NCBI RefSeq assembly: GCF_001590925.1
Contig: NZ_BCTU01000010.1
Location: 109,827 to 173,826 of the forward strand
Length of the DNA stretch: 64,000 nucleotides
Origin: Serratia plymuthica NBRC 102599
Lineage (GTDB): Bacteria; Pseudomonadota; Gammaproteobacteria; Enterobacterales; Enterobacteriaceae
Reading direction: 5' to 3'
Shown here: piece by piece, positions 18,184 to 27,407 of the stretch
Position numbering within the stretch: position 1 is the first letter of the stretch
How the letters are laid out: every line of letters starts with the position of its first letter
Program-made: the position numbers and the translations under genes
Notes under the pieces: generated by a model
Seen by the model: only the letters and a program-made list of their open reading frames with translations
What the model was told of the DNA's origin: nothing
The model's database searches: none

Positions 18184-19122
18184 ATGGATAAATACGGTCT
18201 AATCGGCAGAATGAATGCGTGTTTCACCGAGCTGGAGCTGGCTCTGGCCGCGCTCCACCAGCAGATCCTCCCGCTGCGGCTGCTGGCGGCACGGGTGTTC
18301 AGCCTGCCGGAAATCGAGAAAGGCAAAGAGCACGCGGCGGTGGAGCAAATCGCCGTCGAGCAGCATGTCGGCCAGGCGGCGCGCGACCTCGCACTGGAAC
18401 ACTACCAGCGGCTGTTTATCCATCACAATAAACACAACGTCAGCAGTAAGGCGGCGGTACGCTTGCCCGGCGTGATCTGTCTGGCCGTGGAATTACCGCA
18501 ATACCAGGCATTGCAGGCGCAGATCGCCCTGATTAATCGGCTGAAGGCCGAACTGGAGCAGATTATCACCGTCGAGTCGGGCCTGGCGCCGGAGCAGCGG
18601 TTTGATTTCGTCCACACTCACCTGCATGGCCTGATCACCCTCAGCGCCTATCGCGCCATCACCGCCCTGAGCAATCCTGATTCGGTCCGCTTCGGCTGGG
18701 CCAATAAACACATTATCAAAAACGTGAAACGCGACGATATCTTGGCTCAGTTGGAAAAGAGCCTGAAGGCCGGGCGCGCAGTGCCGCCACATAATCGCGA
18801 GCAGTGGGCAGAATTGGTTAGCCGCGAGATCGATGACGTCAGCCGCCTGCCGCAACAGGCGGTGCTGAAAATCAAACGCCCGGTGAAGGTACAGCCGATC
18901 GCCCGGGTGTGGTATCAGGAGCAGCAAAAACAGGTGCAACACCCCTGTCCGCTACCGCTGATCGCCCTGTGCCAGGAGGAAAGCGGCGCGCAGGTGCCGA
19001 AGATTGGCGAACTGCTTAATTACAACGCCGCAACGGTCAAGCACAAGTACAAACCGGATGCCAAACCGCTGCGGCTACTGGTCAAACGGCTACATCTGTA
19101 TACCGACGCACCTACAGGCTGA
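18184..19122 (+). CDS. tus: DNA replication terminus site-binding protein Tus
   Basis: 312 aa (E. coli 309). Conserved blocks include RLPGVICLAVEL, LITLSAYRAITAL, RFGWANKHIIKNVKRDDILA, KIKRPVKVQPIARVWYQEQQ and LLNYNAATVKHKYKP. FGWANKHIIKN carries the His that corresponds to His144 of E. coli Tus, part of the C6 lock. Tus binds Ter as a monomer and blocks the replicative helicase from one side. ATG 18184 is preferred over 18181 for spacing from GAGG. The gene is preceded by Ter and overlaps the convergent VOC gene by 11 bases. Its presence places the window in the chromosome terminus. Confidence 0.95.
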   Translation: MDKYGLIGRMNACFTELELALAALHQQILPLRLLAARVFSLPEIEKGKEHAAVEQIAVEQHVGQAARDLALEHYQRLFIHHNKHNVSSKAAVRLPGVICLAVELPQYQALQAQIALINRLKAELEQIITVESGLAPEQRFDFVHTHLHGLITLSAYRAITALSNPDSVRFGWANKHIIKNVKRDDILAQLEKSLKAGRAVPPHNREQWAELVSREIDDVSRLPQQAVLKIKRPVKVQPIARVWYQEQQKQVQHPCPLPLIALCQEESGAQVPKIGELLNYNAATVKHKYKPDAKPLRLLVKRLHLYTDAPTG

Positions 19123-19480
19123 GCGCGTAGCCCCGCAGGCGGTGGCCGTCCGGATCGGTGGCGACGAAGGTATAACCGAAATCGAGCGACACCGGTTGCT
19201 GGATAATCTCCACCCCCAGCTCACGCCACTGCTGACAAAGCGCGTCTACTTGCTGCGGGTGCTCGCACAGAAAACCAATCTCACCGCCACCACCGGCAGC
19301 CGTTGCGGCCGGTTCTACGGTATGCTTCGACCACATCGCCAGTTTGAAGCCGTTACTCAGTACAAACAGCGCGAAGGTGGGTGAAAGCTCCACCGGCTCC
19401 CGCCCCAGTAACCGTCGATAGAAAACGACGCTTTTTTCCGGGCTATCGACGTAAAGCAGGGTCATGTTTGGGGTTGTCAT
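19112..19480 (-). CDS. VOC-superfamily (glyoxalase/bleomycin-resistance fold) protein
   Basis: 122 aa single-domain vicinal-oxygen-chelate protein: start MTLLYVDSPEKSVVFYRRLL and end YTFVATDPDGHRLRGYAL are the paired beta-alpha-beta-beta-beta modules. A PhnB-like role (non-catalytic binding or detoxification) is possible; catalytic specificity cannot be inferred. GAGG precedes the ATG by 8 bases. It follows the YafY-type regulator gene on the same strand (94-bp gap with a small GGGAACC/GGTTCCC hairpin at 19502-19518), so that regulator is the likely controller. Confidence 0.85.
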   Translation of the reverse strand: MTTPNMTLLYVDSPEKSVVFYRRLLGREPVELSPTFALFVLSNGFKLAMWSKHTVEPAATAAGGGGEIGFLCEHPQQVDALCQQWRELGVEIIQQPVSLDFGYTFVATDPDGHRLRGYALSL

Positions 19481-19573
19481 CAGACTGTCCTCATGGCTGA
19501 AGGGAACCGGCGGTTCCCGATAGCGATAAATTAGCCCGCCCTGCTGACAGTTTTTGGCAGTAGTGATTATTGT

Positions 19574-20263
19574 TTACTGGGGAGTAATGCCTTGAATTTC
19601 ATACCACTCTTTCAACAGCACGCGGCGGCCGCGTGGGTAGCGCTGCGCCAGCGGTGTAGCCAGACAGATACGATCGAGGCGGAAATGGCGGAACTCCTGG
19701 CGCAACTCGCACCAGGCGACCAGCATGCGCGCCTGTTCAAAATAGCCAAGCGCGAACGGCCACAAAATGCGTTCGCTGATTTTACCGGCAAGATCGCAAT
19801 AATTTACGGCGAGTTTGCGCTCCTGGCGGATAACATCGCGGATCAGCATCACCGTTTCGTCCGCCACCTGAGCCACGTCTATCGGCCCAATCAACAAGGT
19901 GTTGGCTTCCAACTCATCGCGTAGCGCGGCGGGCAGAACGTCGGCAATTTTTGCCAGCGCATTATTCGCCGCGCCGGCCAATTGGGTGTCGCCACGCCGC
20001 CCCACCCAGCGCATTCCCAGCACCAGCGCTTCGATTTCCTGCGGCGAGAACATCAGCGGCGGCAGCATAAAACCGGGCCGCAACACATAACCCACCCCTG
20101 CTTCCCCAACGATCTCCGCCCCCTGCTGTTGCAACGTGGCGATATCGCGGTACAGCGTGCGCATGCTGATGTTCATTTCCTGCGCCAGCGCATGGCCGGC
20201 GACCGGATAACGATGACGCCGCAGGATCTGCATCAGATCCAGTAAACGTTCGGTACGTGACAT
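19574..20263 (-). CDS. HTH-WYL transcriptional regulator, YafY family
   Basis: 229 aa. The N-terminal HTH_11 (residues 1-58, RTERLLDLMQILRRHRYPVA, ISMRTLYRDIATLQQQG) is followed by a WYL-type sensor (about 135-225). YafY-family regulators usually control a neighbouring small enzyme gene, and the VOC gene downstream on the same strand fits. The start codon lies 1 base beyond the stop of the LysR gene upstream, so LysR, this gene and the VOC gene could form one transcript. Confidence 0.85.
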   Translation of the reverse strand: MSRTERLLDLMQILRRHRYPVAGHALAQEMNISMRTLYRDIATLQQQGAEIVGEAGVGYVLRPGFMLPPLMFSPQEIEALVLGMRWVGRRGDTQLAGAANNALAKIADVLPAALRDELEANTLLIGPIDVAQVADETVMLIRDVIRQERKLAVNYCDLAGKISERILWPFALGYFEQARMLVAWCELRQEFRHFRLDRICLATPLAQRYPRGRRVLLKEWYEIQGITPQ

Positions 20264-20264
20264 G

Positions 20265-21155
20265 TCATGGCTCCCTGCACAAGGCTTGCTGGACTACATC
20301 GGCGAATGCCCTGGCTTTGGCGGGGGCGAAATGGCCGCCAGGAAAAACGGCCCAGAGTTCTAACGGCGGCAATTGCCAGTCGGTCATGACCTTCATAATG
20401 GCCCCACTTTGCAATTCACTGCGAAACAGCCCTTCGCCGGCCACGGTGGCGCCAAATCCAGACAGCACCAACTCGCGCAAGCATTCGGCGGCATTGACCC
20501 GCATTCGCCCCTGTAAACGCAGCGCGCGGGTTTCCCCATGCCGGCTGAATGACCAATTTTCAGCGCCGCTGCGGCGTTGATAGACCACCATTTCATGCTG
20601 CGCCAAATCTTCGGGCCGCAGAGGAACGCCTGCGGAGGAAAAGTAAGCTGGGGTCCCCATGACGCACTGCTCTATTTCACCCAACTTGCGAGCGGTAAAG
20701 GACGAATCGTCCAGGCTACCGGTGCAAAGCGCGATATCCACACCTTCCTCTATCAGTGACAGGTTGCCGTCATCCAGCAACAGATCGATGCCCAAACGAG
20801 GATTGGCTTGCAGGAAAGCGGTCAAATCGGGCAACGCGACTATTCGGGCAAATACCGCCGCGGAGGAAACCCGCAGCCTGCCGCTTAGGCCCGCCCCTCC
20901 TTCCCGAACCAAGGATTCCGTTTCCGCCAGTTCATTCAGGATACGTTTCGCCCGTTGATAAAGTTGTTGGCCGGCATCCGTGGGCCGCAGCCCGTGCGTA
21001 GAGCGCAGCATCAATCGCGTATTCAACTGTTGCTCGAGCCGGGCCACGGTTTTTGAAACCGCCGGTTGCCCTACGTTCAATCTGCGGGCGGCGGCGGTGA
21101 AGGACTCCGTTTCGCACACGCAGATAAAGGTTTCCAAATCAGAAAATTTGCCCAC
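20265..21155 (-). CDS. LysR-type regulator divergent from a peroxiredoxin-like gene
   Basis: About 296 aa from GTG 21155, chosen because AAGGA lies 5 bases upstream and the protein then begins at the LysR helix-turn-helix (KFSDLETFICVCETESFTAA, VGQPAVSKTVARLEQQLNTR). An ATG at 21179 would add eight residues. The C-terminal effector domain is complete. The gene is divergent from the thiol-peroxidase-like gene at 21258 (about 100-bp gap), so it may respond to oxidative or electrophile stress and regulate that gene; this is inference from arrangement. Confidence 0.87.
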   Translation of the reverse strand: MGKFSDLETFICVCETESFTAAARRLNVGQPAVSKTVARLEQQLNTRLMLRSTHGLRPTDAGQQLYQRAKRILNELAETESLVREGGAGLSGRLRVSSAAVFARIVALPDLTAFLQANPRLGIDLLLDDGNLSLIEEGVDIALCTGSLDDSSFTARKLGEIEQCVMGTPAYFSSAGVPLRPEDLAQHEMVVYQRRSGAENWSFSRHGETRALRLQGRMRVNAAECLRELVLSGFGATVAGEGLFRSELQSGAIMKVMTDWQLPPLELWAVFPGGHFAPAKARAFADVVQQALCREP

Positions 21156-21257
21156 ATCATTCCTTAAGGGAATAACCATTAGCGTTTTTGGCAGTCTACA
21201 CTGGCCGTTAAGGAATGGGCAAGATGGCGATAATAAGTCCCCCCAACAGGAGCCATG

Positions 21258-21923
21258 ATGAAACTTCAGGACAAACTCGACGCTTTCAAGGCTGAATTTG
21301 AAGCCGGTAAATTGCCCTTTACGCTGGAGGCACAGGATCATGAGCTGATGCGCCGCGCAATAAATGAACTTAACGCCACGGGCGCCGCTGCACGAGCGTT
21401 GAAATGCGGGGATACAGCCCCCGCGTTTGAGTTACCGGATGCGGACAATACGCGCTTGTCTTCCCACGATCTTCTGGCGAATGGGCCGTTGATTATCAGC
21501 TTCTTTCGCGGCGCGTGGTGCCCTTACTGCAACATCGAGCTACAGGCTCTGGAAGCCGCTCAGCCGGAATTTAGATCCCGTCAGGCGCGGCTAGTGGCCA
21601 TTTCCCCCCAGACGGCACGCGGCAACCGCCAATCAATCCGCGACCATGGGCTCACCTTTCCTTTGCTTAGCGATCACGGCAATCAACTGGCCGCCCTTTT
21701 CGGGCTAAGTTACAGGCTGCCGGACAATTTGCGCGACCTGTATCTCAACCGACTCAATCTCGATTTAACCCGGTTAAATCAGGACGACAGCGGCACGCTC
21801 CCGATGCCGGCACGCTATGTCATCGCCCAGGATGGCCGAATCCTTTATGCCGAAGTGAATGCCGATTACACCCGTCGGCCAGATCCGCTGGAGCTGCTGC
21901 CGGTGCTCGACGCTTTACGCTGA
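21258..21923 (+). CDS. Peroxiredoxin-like (AhpC/TSA) thiol protein
   Basis: About 221 aa with a thioredoxin fold. GDTAPAFELPDADN starts the AhpC/TSA domain, and GAWCPYCNIELQAL contains a CxxC (Cys89 and Cys92 counted from ATG 21255). It corresponds to the bacterial peroxiredoxin-like group that reduces peroxides with thiol donors. A helical N-terminal extension (residues 1-45) precedes the fold. ATG 21258 gives better spacing from AGGAG than ATG 21255. Cytosolic, with no signal peptide. A strong hairpin follows. Confidence 0.85.
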   Translation: MKLQDKLDAFKAEFEAGKLPFTLEAQDHELMRRAINELNATGAAARALKCGDTAPAFELPDADNTRLSSHDLLANGPLIISFFRGAWCPYCNIELQALEAAQPEFRSRQARLVAISPQTARGNRQSIRDHGLTFPLLSDHGNQLAALFGLSYRLPDNLRDLYLNRLNLDLTRLNQDDSGTLPMPARYVIAQDGRILYAEVNADYTRRPDPLELLPVLDALR

Positions 21924-21931
21924 TACTGAAA

Positions 21932-21964
21932 GGGGCGCAGTCATGAATGAACTGCGCCCCTTGG
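21932..21964. terminator. Bidirectional hairpin between the peroxiredoxin gene and fumC
   Basis: Ten-bp perfect stem GGGGCGCAGT / ACTGCGCCCC with a 9-base loop, 8 bases after the stop codon. The plus strand continues TTGG and the minus strand TTTC, so it is only weakly T-tailed on either strand, but it is placed between two convergent genes. Confidence 0.65.
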
Positions 21965-21984
21965 TGACGATCAAAGGTGGGAGG

Positions 21985-23382
21985 TTACTTCTTCATGCTG
22001 CCGACCATTTCTTCCGGGCGCACCCACTGATCGAATTGCTGCTCGGTCAGGTAACCCAGTTTCAGCGCTGCGGCTTTTAGCGTCAGCCCTTCTTTATGCG
22101 CTTTCTTGGCGATTTCCGCCGCTTTGTCATAGCCGATATGGGTATTCAAAGCGGTAACCAGCATCAAAGATTCGTTCAACAACTGGCTAATGCGATCGCG
22201 GTTGGGTTCGATGCCCACCGCGCAGTGCTCATTAAAGCCCTGCATGCCGTCGGCCAGCAGCCGGATAGACTGCAGATAGTTGTGGATCACCATCGGACGG
22301 AACACGTTCAGCTCAAAGTTACCGGAGGCGCCGCCGATATTCACCGCCACGTCGTTGCCCAGCACCTGAGCGCACAGCATGGTCATCGCCTCGCACTGGG
22401 TCGGGTTGACCTTGCCCGGCATGATGGAGCTGCCCGGTTCGTTTTCCGGGATGGAAATTTCGCCGATGCCGCAGCGCGGGCCGGAGGACAACCAGCGCAC
22501 ATCGTTGGCGATTTTCATTAATGAGGCCGCCAGCCCTTTCAGCGCGCCGTGCCCATGCACCAACGCATCACAGGTCGCCAACGCTTCAAATTTGTTGGGT
22601 GCGGTAACGAACGGCTGGCGGGTCAAGTCGGCCAGCGCCCTGGCGACGCGCACCGCATATTCAGGATGGGTGTTCAGCCCGGTACCCACCGCCGTGCCGC
22701 CCAACGCCAGCTCGCAAATGTGCGGAATGCTGGCTTCAATGTGCTGCAAATTATGTTGCAGCATCGCCGCCCAGCCGGAAATTTCCTGGCCTAGTGTCAA
22801 CGGTGTGGCGTCCTGCAGATGGGTGCGGCCGATTTTGACGATATCGCGGAAGGCTTCCGCTTTGTCGCTCAGCGTTTTGTGCAGCACTTTCAGTTCGGGG
22901 ATCAGATGTTCGCGCACCGCTATCACCGCCGCCACGTGCATCGCGGTCGGGAACACGTCGTTGGAGCTCTGGCTCTTGTTGACGTCATCGTTCGGGTGCA
23001 CACGCCGCTCTTCGCCGCGTACCCCGCCCAACAGCTCGCTGGCACGGTTGGCGAGCACTTCGTTCATGTTCATGTTGGTCTGGGTGCCGGAACCGGTTTG
23101 CCAGATCGACAGCGGGAATTCGTCCGGGTGTTTGTCCGCCAACACCTCATCGGCGGCCTTGATGATGGCTTCAGCGCGTTCCGCAGGCAGCAGCCCCAGA
23201 TCCCGATTTACCCCGGCGGCGGCGCGTTTGGTCAGCGCCAGTGCATGAATCAACGCCGTCGGCATCTTTTCGGAAGAAATGCGAAAATGCGCCAGAGAAC
23301 GCTGCGTTTGCGCGCCCCATAGCCGATCGGCCGGCACTTCGATGGGCCCCATGGAGTCTTTTTCAATACGAACGGCTGCCAT
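21985..23382 (-). CDS. fumC: Class II fumarate hydratase FumC
   Basis: 465 aa. The fumarase/aspartase signature [10 protein letters not shown], the substrate segments [16 protein letters not shown] and [20 protein letters not shown], and [10 protein letters not shown] are all present. It converts fumarate and water to L-malate, is iron-independent, and takes over in E. coli under oxidative or iron stress. ATG 23382 has AGGAG 6 bases upstream; GTG 23385 is less well spaced. As in E. coli it lies between tus and manA; no fumA precedes it here. Confidence 0.96.
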   Translation of the reverse strand: MAAVRIEKDSMGPIEVPADRLWGAQTQRSLAHFRISSEKMPTALIHALALTKRAAAGVNRDLGLLPAERAEAIIKAADEVLADKHPDEFPLSIWQTGSGTQTNMNMNEVLANRASELLGGVRGEERRVHPNDDVNKSQSSNDVFPTAMHVAAVIAVREHLIPELKVLHKTLSDKAEAFRDIVKIGRTHLQDATPLTLGQEISGWAAMLQHNLQHIEASIPHICELALGGTAVGTGLNTHPEYAVRVARALADLTRQPFVTAPNKFEALATCDALVHGHGALKGLAASLMKIANDVRWLSSGPRCGIGEISIPENEPGSSIMPGKVNPTQCEAMTMLCAQVLGNDVAVNIGGASGNFELNVFRPMVIHNYLQSIRLLADGMQGFNEHCAVGIEPNRDRISQLLNESLMLVTALNTHIGYDKAAEIAKKAHKEGLTLKAAALKLGYLTEQQFDQWVRPEEMVGSMKK

Positions 23383-23639
23383 CACTCTCTCCTTAGTACA
23401 ATTCCTAAAAATGTACGATTACGCCAACGCGCTCAAGCCCGTCGGCACGCCCATTCAGTATAGTGACATAATAACTATTCGCATTAAGAGAGTTGCCTCA
23501 CAGCATTTTTTCTCCATTTCTTTTTATTGCATGGCTATTATTTCGTTGCCGTTCCCCTCCCGCGCTTCATTAACGCGCCAATACAATAAAAATCACCCTC
23601 GGACGCTCGGTTCAGTTATTTTCGCTAATCTGTCACTAT

Positions 23640-23954
23640 TTAGTGATGATGCTGATTGTAGGCATTAATCCTTTCATCTTGCAGATGATTGATTTCATCG
23701 TAAGCATCCTGCCGTTCGTTATGACGATATATCCCTGCGCCGACCGCCGCGACGGGGAAAGTTACCCTCGGTAGCGCGGTGACCGCAACCGGCGCTGGCG
23801 CCGGCACCACGATAACCGGCGCTGGAGTGACAATCGTCGGGCCCGGCACCACCACGACCGGGCGACGAACGCCATAACCATAAGCATGAGTAACAACGAC
23901 AGCCGCATGGGCGCCGGAAGTGCACATAATCAAAACCAGTAGTAATTTTTTCAT
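23640..23954 (-). CDS. Small exported Val/Pro-rich protein
   Basis: 104 aa. Starting at ATG 23954 (GAGG 5 bases upstream) gives a clear signal peptide (MKKLLLVLIMCTSGAHA, then AVVV). The mature part carries a valine/proline repeat tract (PVVVVPGPTIVTPAPVIVVP then APAPVAV) and a charged C-terminal helix (ERQDAYDEINHLQDERINAY) ending in three histidines. No family is recognised. It may be a small periplasmic or surface protein. The gene stands alone between fumC and manA. Confidence 0.65.
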   Translation of the reverse strand: MKKLLLVLIMCTSGAHAAVVVTHAYGYGVRRPVVVVPGPTIVTPAPVIVVPAPAPVAVTALPRVTFPVAAVGAGIYRHNERQDAYDEINHLQDERINAYNQHHH

Positions 23955-24508
23955 CAGCGCCTCAGCGTTTAAATAGCCATAATCAAAAGAATCCATTTAA
24001 TTGCCTGCACTGTAGAACGGTACTGTTTTCCGATTTAAGCCCTTTGTGTGGTTGCCAATAAAAAAAACCACATAATGATGATATAAATATTCAGTGGGTA
24101 ATAATTCACGTCAACATTCACACATTGAAATATAACGGTGTGAAATAACGTCAAAATGGCATTTGGCGTTTCCATTAATAGCCAGAGCAAAACCTGCCGA
24201 TGCAACACCCTCTTCACAATCCCTTTCTACCGGCGTTTTTTTACCCGCCTGCAACCCCGTCGAACCGCCAGAGGCATTTGTGACGCTTATTGTTATCACG
24301 TTATACTTCGCCCATACCGAACAGCAGCGCGTTGCAAATGTTATTTACCCTCGGAAGGACGCAAGTGCACCCCTTGTTTGATCGCACACCTGATTGAGCG
24401 CCATCGGATGAGCGTATGATGGGTGCGCAGATTCTGCTTGTTTTAGCCTTATAATCAGTCAGCTACTCCCCGCCACTTTGGCGGCGAACGCAAAGGATGT
24501 TTATCAAG
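23955..24508. other. Intergenic region upstream of manA
   Basis: About 550 bases without a convincing gene. The left half is A/T-rich. A TATAAT at 24450-24455 without a good -35 could be the manA -10 element. A small hairpin (CCGCC/GGCGG, 24470-24484) then lies in the leader just before the ribosome binding site. Confidence 0.4.
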
Positions 24509-25687
24509 ATGCGAAAAATGACCAACGCAGTGCAAAACTATGCATGGGGCAGTCACGACGCCTTAACCCGGCTGTATGGCATCGCCAACCCGCAGGGGCA
24601 ACCGATGGCGGAGCTGTGGATGGGCGCTCACCCGAAGAGCAGCTCCCGCGTGGCGGATGCCAAGGGCAATTTGCGCTCGTTGCGCGACCTCATTGATGAA
24701 GACCAACCCAAACAGCTGGGCGCCGACGTTGCCCGCCGCTTTGGCGAGCTGCCGTTCCTGTTCAAAGTACTGTGCGCCGATCAGCCGCTGTCGATCCAGG
24801 TGCACCCCAGCAAGTCCGCCGCCGTTGTCGGTTTTGCCAAAGAAAACGCCGCCGGCGTTCCGCTGGATGCGGCCGAGCGCAATTATAAAGACCCAAACCA
24901 CAAACCGGAGCTGGTGTTTGCGCTGACGCCGTTCCTGGCGATGAACGGCTTTCGCGAGCTGTCCGACATCGTTTCTCTGCTGCAGCCGATTGCCGGGGCG
25001 CACCATGATATCGCCGCCTTCCTGCAACAACCGGACGTCGCGCACCTGTCAACGCTGTTTGCCAGCCTGCTGGCGATGAGCGGTGAGCAGAAGTCGCTGG
25101 CGCTCGGGGTGCTGAAAGCCGCGCTGAACAACCAACAAGGCGAACCCTGGGATACCCTGCGCTTTATCGCCGGTTTCTACCCTGACGACAGCGGCCTGTT
25201 CTCGCCGCTGCTGTTGAATGTGGTGCAGCTCAAACCGGGCGAAGCGATGTTCCTGTATGCCGAAACACCGCATGCGTACCTGAAAGGCGTGGCGCTGGAA
25301 GTCATGGCCAACTCGGACAACGTGCTGCGCGCCGGTCTGACGCCTAAGTTTATCGATATTCCTGAATTGCTGGCTAACCTGCAGTTCCGTCCGCAGCCGG
25401 TTTCCGGCCTGCTGACCCAACCGGAAAAACGCGGCGATGAGCTGTTCTTCCCGATTCCGGTCGAGGATTTTGCCTTCTCGCTGCACGATCTTTCCGCGGC
25501 ACCGCAGACGCTGGCGCAAAACAGCGCGGCCATCGTGTTCTGCGTCGAAGGCGAAGCGGTGCTGGAAAAACAGGGGCAGCAACTGGCGCTGAAGCCGGGT
25601 GAGTCCTGCTTTATCGGCGCTTTCGAGTCCCCGGTCAGCGTTAGCGGTTCAGGCCGAATCGCGCGCGTTTATAATCTGTTGTCGTAG
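24509..25687 (+). CDS. manA: Mannose-6-phosphate isomerase ManA
   Basis: 392 aa type I phosphomannose isomerase. AVQNYAWGSHDALTRLYGI, QPMAELWMGAHPKSSSRV, the zinc-site segment PLSIQVHPSKSAA and YAETPHAYLKGVALEVMANS with its active-site His are conserved. It interconverts fructose-6-P and mannose-6-P. Three in-frame ATGs exist (24497, 24509, 24518). 24509 gives the family N-terminus MRKMTNAVQNYAWG with AAAGGA about 11 bases upstream, whereas 24497 overlaps that Shine-Dalgarno. The position between fumC and ydgA matches E. coli. An intrinsic terminator follows. Confidence 0.95.
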   Translation: MRKMTNAVQNYAWGSHDALTRLYGIANPQGQPMAELWMGAHPKSSSRVADAKGNLRSLRDLIDEDQPKQLGADVARRFGELPFLFKVLCADQPLSIQVHPSKSAAVVGFAKENAAGVPLDAAERNYKDPNHKPELVFALTPFLAMNGFRELSDIVSLLQPIAGAHHDIAAFLQQPDVAHLSTLFASLLAMSGEQKSLALGVLKAALNNQQGEPWDTLRFIAGFYPDDSGLFSPLLLNVVQLKPGEAMFLYAETPHAYLKGVALEVMANSDNVLRAGLTPKFIDIPELLANLQFRPQPVSGLLTQPEKRGDELFFPIPVEDFAFSLHDLSAAPQTLAQNSAAIVFCVEGEAVLEKQGQQLALKPGESCFIGAFESPVSVSGSGRIARVYNLLS

Positions 25688-25744
25688 TCACTCGGTAAAT
25701 TTCAGCAAATTAGTTGCTAAAAAGAGTGGGTTACCTTCACAATT

Positions 25745-25766
25745 AAACGCCTGCGGGCGTTTTTTT
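25745..25766 (+). terminator. Intrinsic terminator after manA
   Basis: Stem AAACGCC / GGCGTTT with loop TGCG running straight into a T run; textbook form, 57 bases after the manA stop. Confidence 0.88.
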
Positions 25767-25830
25767 GTTGGCCCAAACTTGCCCATCCATCTGTTTGCAA
25801 CAGATGGCTTAATAAAGGATGAACAGAACT

Positions 25831-27354
25831 ATGAAAAAATCGTTAGTCGCTGTCAGCGTCATTGTGGTTCTTGGCGCGGCATGGACCGGGGCTTCCTGGT
25901 ACACCGGCAAACTGATCGAACAACGGATGGGTGAAGTGGTTGATAACGCCAACAGCCAACTGAAAGCCTACCTGCCGAAAGCCGGTGTCAAACTGGGGTA
26001 TGAAAATTACCAGCGCGGCATTTTCAGCAGTAAAATCCGTTATGTGCTGCGTGCCGACGGCAGCGTCACCACCGACGATGCCGCACTGAAGCCCGGCGAC
26101 GAAGTGGCGTTCCTGGAAACCATCGATCACGGCCCTTTCCCGTTCGCCCAACTGAAAAAATTCAATCTGTTGCCGAGCATGGCCTCGGTGCATACCGAGC
26201 TGGAAAACACCCCGGCGACCAAAGGCCTGTTTGACATTACCAAAGGCAAGTCGCTGTTCACCGCCGACTCGCGCATTTCATACAGCGGCGACACCTCGTC
26301 GGCCATTGACGTGATCCCGCTGGAATACACCAAAGACAAATCGGCGCTGAAGTTCAGCGGTGCCACCATCAATGCCGATGTCTCGCGCGATATGAAGGCC
26401 TTCACGCTGGACGCCAACAGCGACAGCGCCGTGATCAGCGGCCCGAACCAATTCGGTCAGATCGAACAGGTTACCTTGCAAGGCGCTACGCTGAAGAGCC
26501 AGACCCATGCCGGCCAGTTCGATCTCAGCCTCGGCGACCAGAACATGGCGGTGAAGCAGATCAAAGTTGCCGTTGACGGCAAAGATACCCTGACGCTGGA
26601 CGGCTTTAACCTGGCGAGCAAGTTCGGCGAGAAAGACAGCAACCTGAACGGCCAGATCGATTACACCATGGATGCGCTGAAGATCCAGAACAGCGACTTC
26701 GGTTCCGGCAAGCTGTCGCTGAAAATCGACAAACTGGACGCCAAGTCGCTGAAAGAGTTTGCCGACCGTTATAACCAGCAGGCGCTGGCCATGTTGCAAC
26801 AGGGCCAACCCGTCGATCCGGTCGCTTACCAGCAGCAAACCACCGATATCTTGCTGCAAAACCTGCCGCTGTTGCTGAAAGGCAACCCGAACATCAGCAT
26901 CGCACCGCTGAGCTGGAAAAACAGCAAGGGTGAAAGCACCTTTACCCTGAACCTGGACCTGTCCGATCCGGCGCAGGCCGGCTCCCCGGCACAATCTCCG
27001 GACCAGTTGATTGCTCGTTCGGTGAAAAAACTGGACGCCAGCCTGAGCATTCCGGTCGCGATGGCCACCGAAACCACCTCGCAGACGGCATTGCTGCAAG
27101 GCTATAGCGCGGAAGAAGCGCAAAAGCTGGCACAGCAACAGGTGCAAGGGCTGGCGGCGATGGGCCAGATGTTCAAACTGACTACCCTGAAAGACGACGT
27201 GATTGGCAGCAGCTTCCACTATGCCGACAACCAGGTTGATCTGAACGGCAATAAAATGACGCTGCAAGAGTTCATCGGCATGTTCGGCCTGCTGGGTGCA
27301 CCGGCAGAAGATGAAGCACCGGCTCAGGATGCAGTTCCTGCACCGGCACAGTAA
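25831..27354 (+). CDS. ydgA: YdgA family protein (DUF945)
   Basis: 507 aa. An N-terminal hydrophobic anchor or uncleaved signal (KKSLVAVSVIVVLGAAW) is followed by TGKLIEQRMGEVVDNANSQL, as in E. coli YdgA, and a long beta-rich periplasmic domain with a Gln/Ala-rich C-terminus (PAEDEAPAQDAVPAPAQ). ATG 25831 is chosen because AAAGGA overlaps the upstream ATG at 25819. YdgA/YihF proteins are inner-membrane-anchored and of unknown function. Order manA-ydgA as in E. coli. A strong terminator follows. Confidence 0.9.
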   Translation: MKKSLVAVSVIVVLGAAWTGASWYTGKLIEQRMGEVVDNANSQLKAYLPKAGVKLGYENYQRGIFSSKIRYVLRADGSVTTDDAALKPGDEVAFLETIDHGPFPFAQLKKFNLLPSMASVHTELENTPATKGLFDITKGKSLFTADSRISYSGDTSSAIDVIPLEYTKDKSALKFSGATINADVSRDMKAFTLDANSDSAVISGPNQFGQIEQVTLQGATLKSQTHAGQFDLSLGDQNMAVKQIKVAVDGKDTLTLDGFNLASKFGEKDSNLNGQIDYTMDALKIQNSDFGSGKLSLKIDKLDAKSLKEFADRYNQQALAMLQQGQPVDPVAYQQQTTDILLQNLPLLLKGNPNISIAPLSWKNSKGESTFTLNLDLSDPAQAGSPAQSPDQLIARSVKKLDASLSIPVAMATETTSQTALLQGYSAEEAQKLAQQQVQGLAAMGQMFKLTTLKDDVIGSSFHYADNQVDLNGNKMTLQEFIGMFGLLGAPAEDEAPAQDAVPAPAQ

Positions 27355-27372
27355 GCAATAAATCGTTGTTCC

Positions 27373-27402
27373 CCGGGGCTCCTGTACGGAGCCCCGGTTT
27401 TA
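27373..27402. terminator. Intrinsic terminator between ydgA and the serine hydrolase gene
   Basis: Ten-bp stem CCGGGGCTCC / GGAGCCCCGG with loop TGTAC and TTTTA tail; A residues are few on the opposite side, so it mainly serves ydgA. Confidence 0.85.
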
Positions 27403-27407
27403 TTCTC

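Noticed and set aside
25705..25725. AATTAGTTGCTAA near manA, first taken for an inverse Ter site
   Set aside because: The required TTACAACAT core is absent; the resemblance is limited to TTAGTT.
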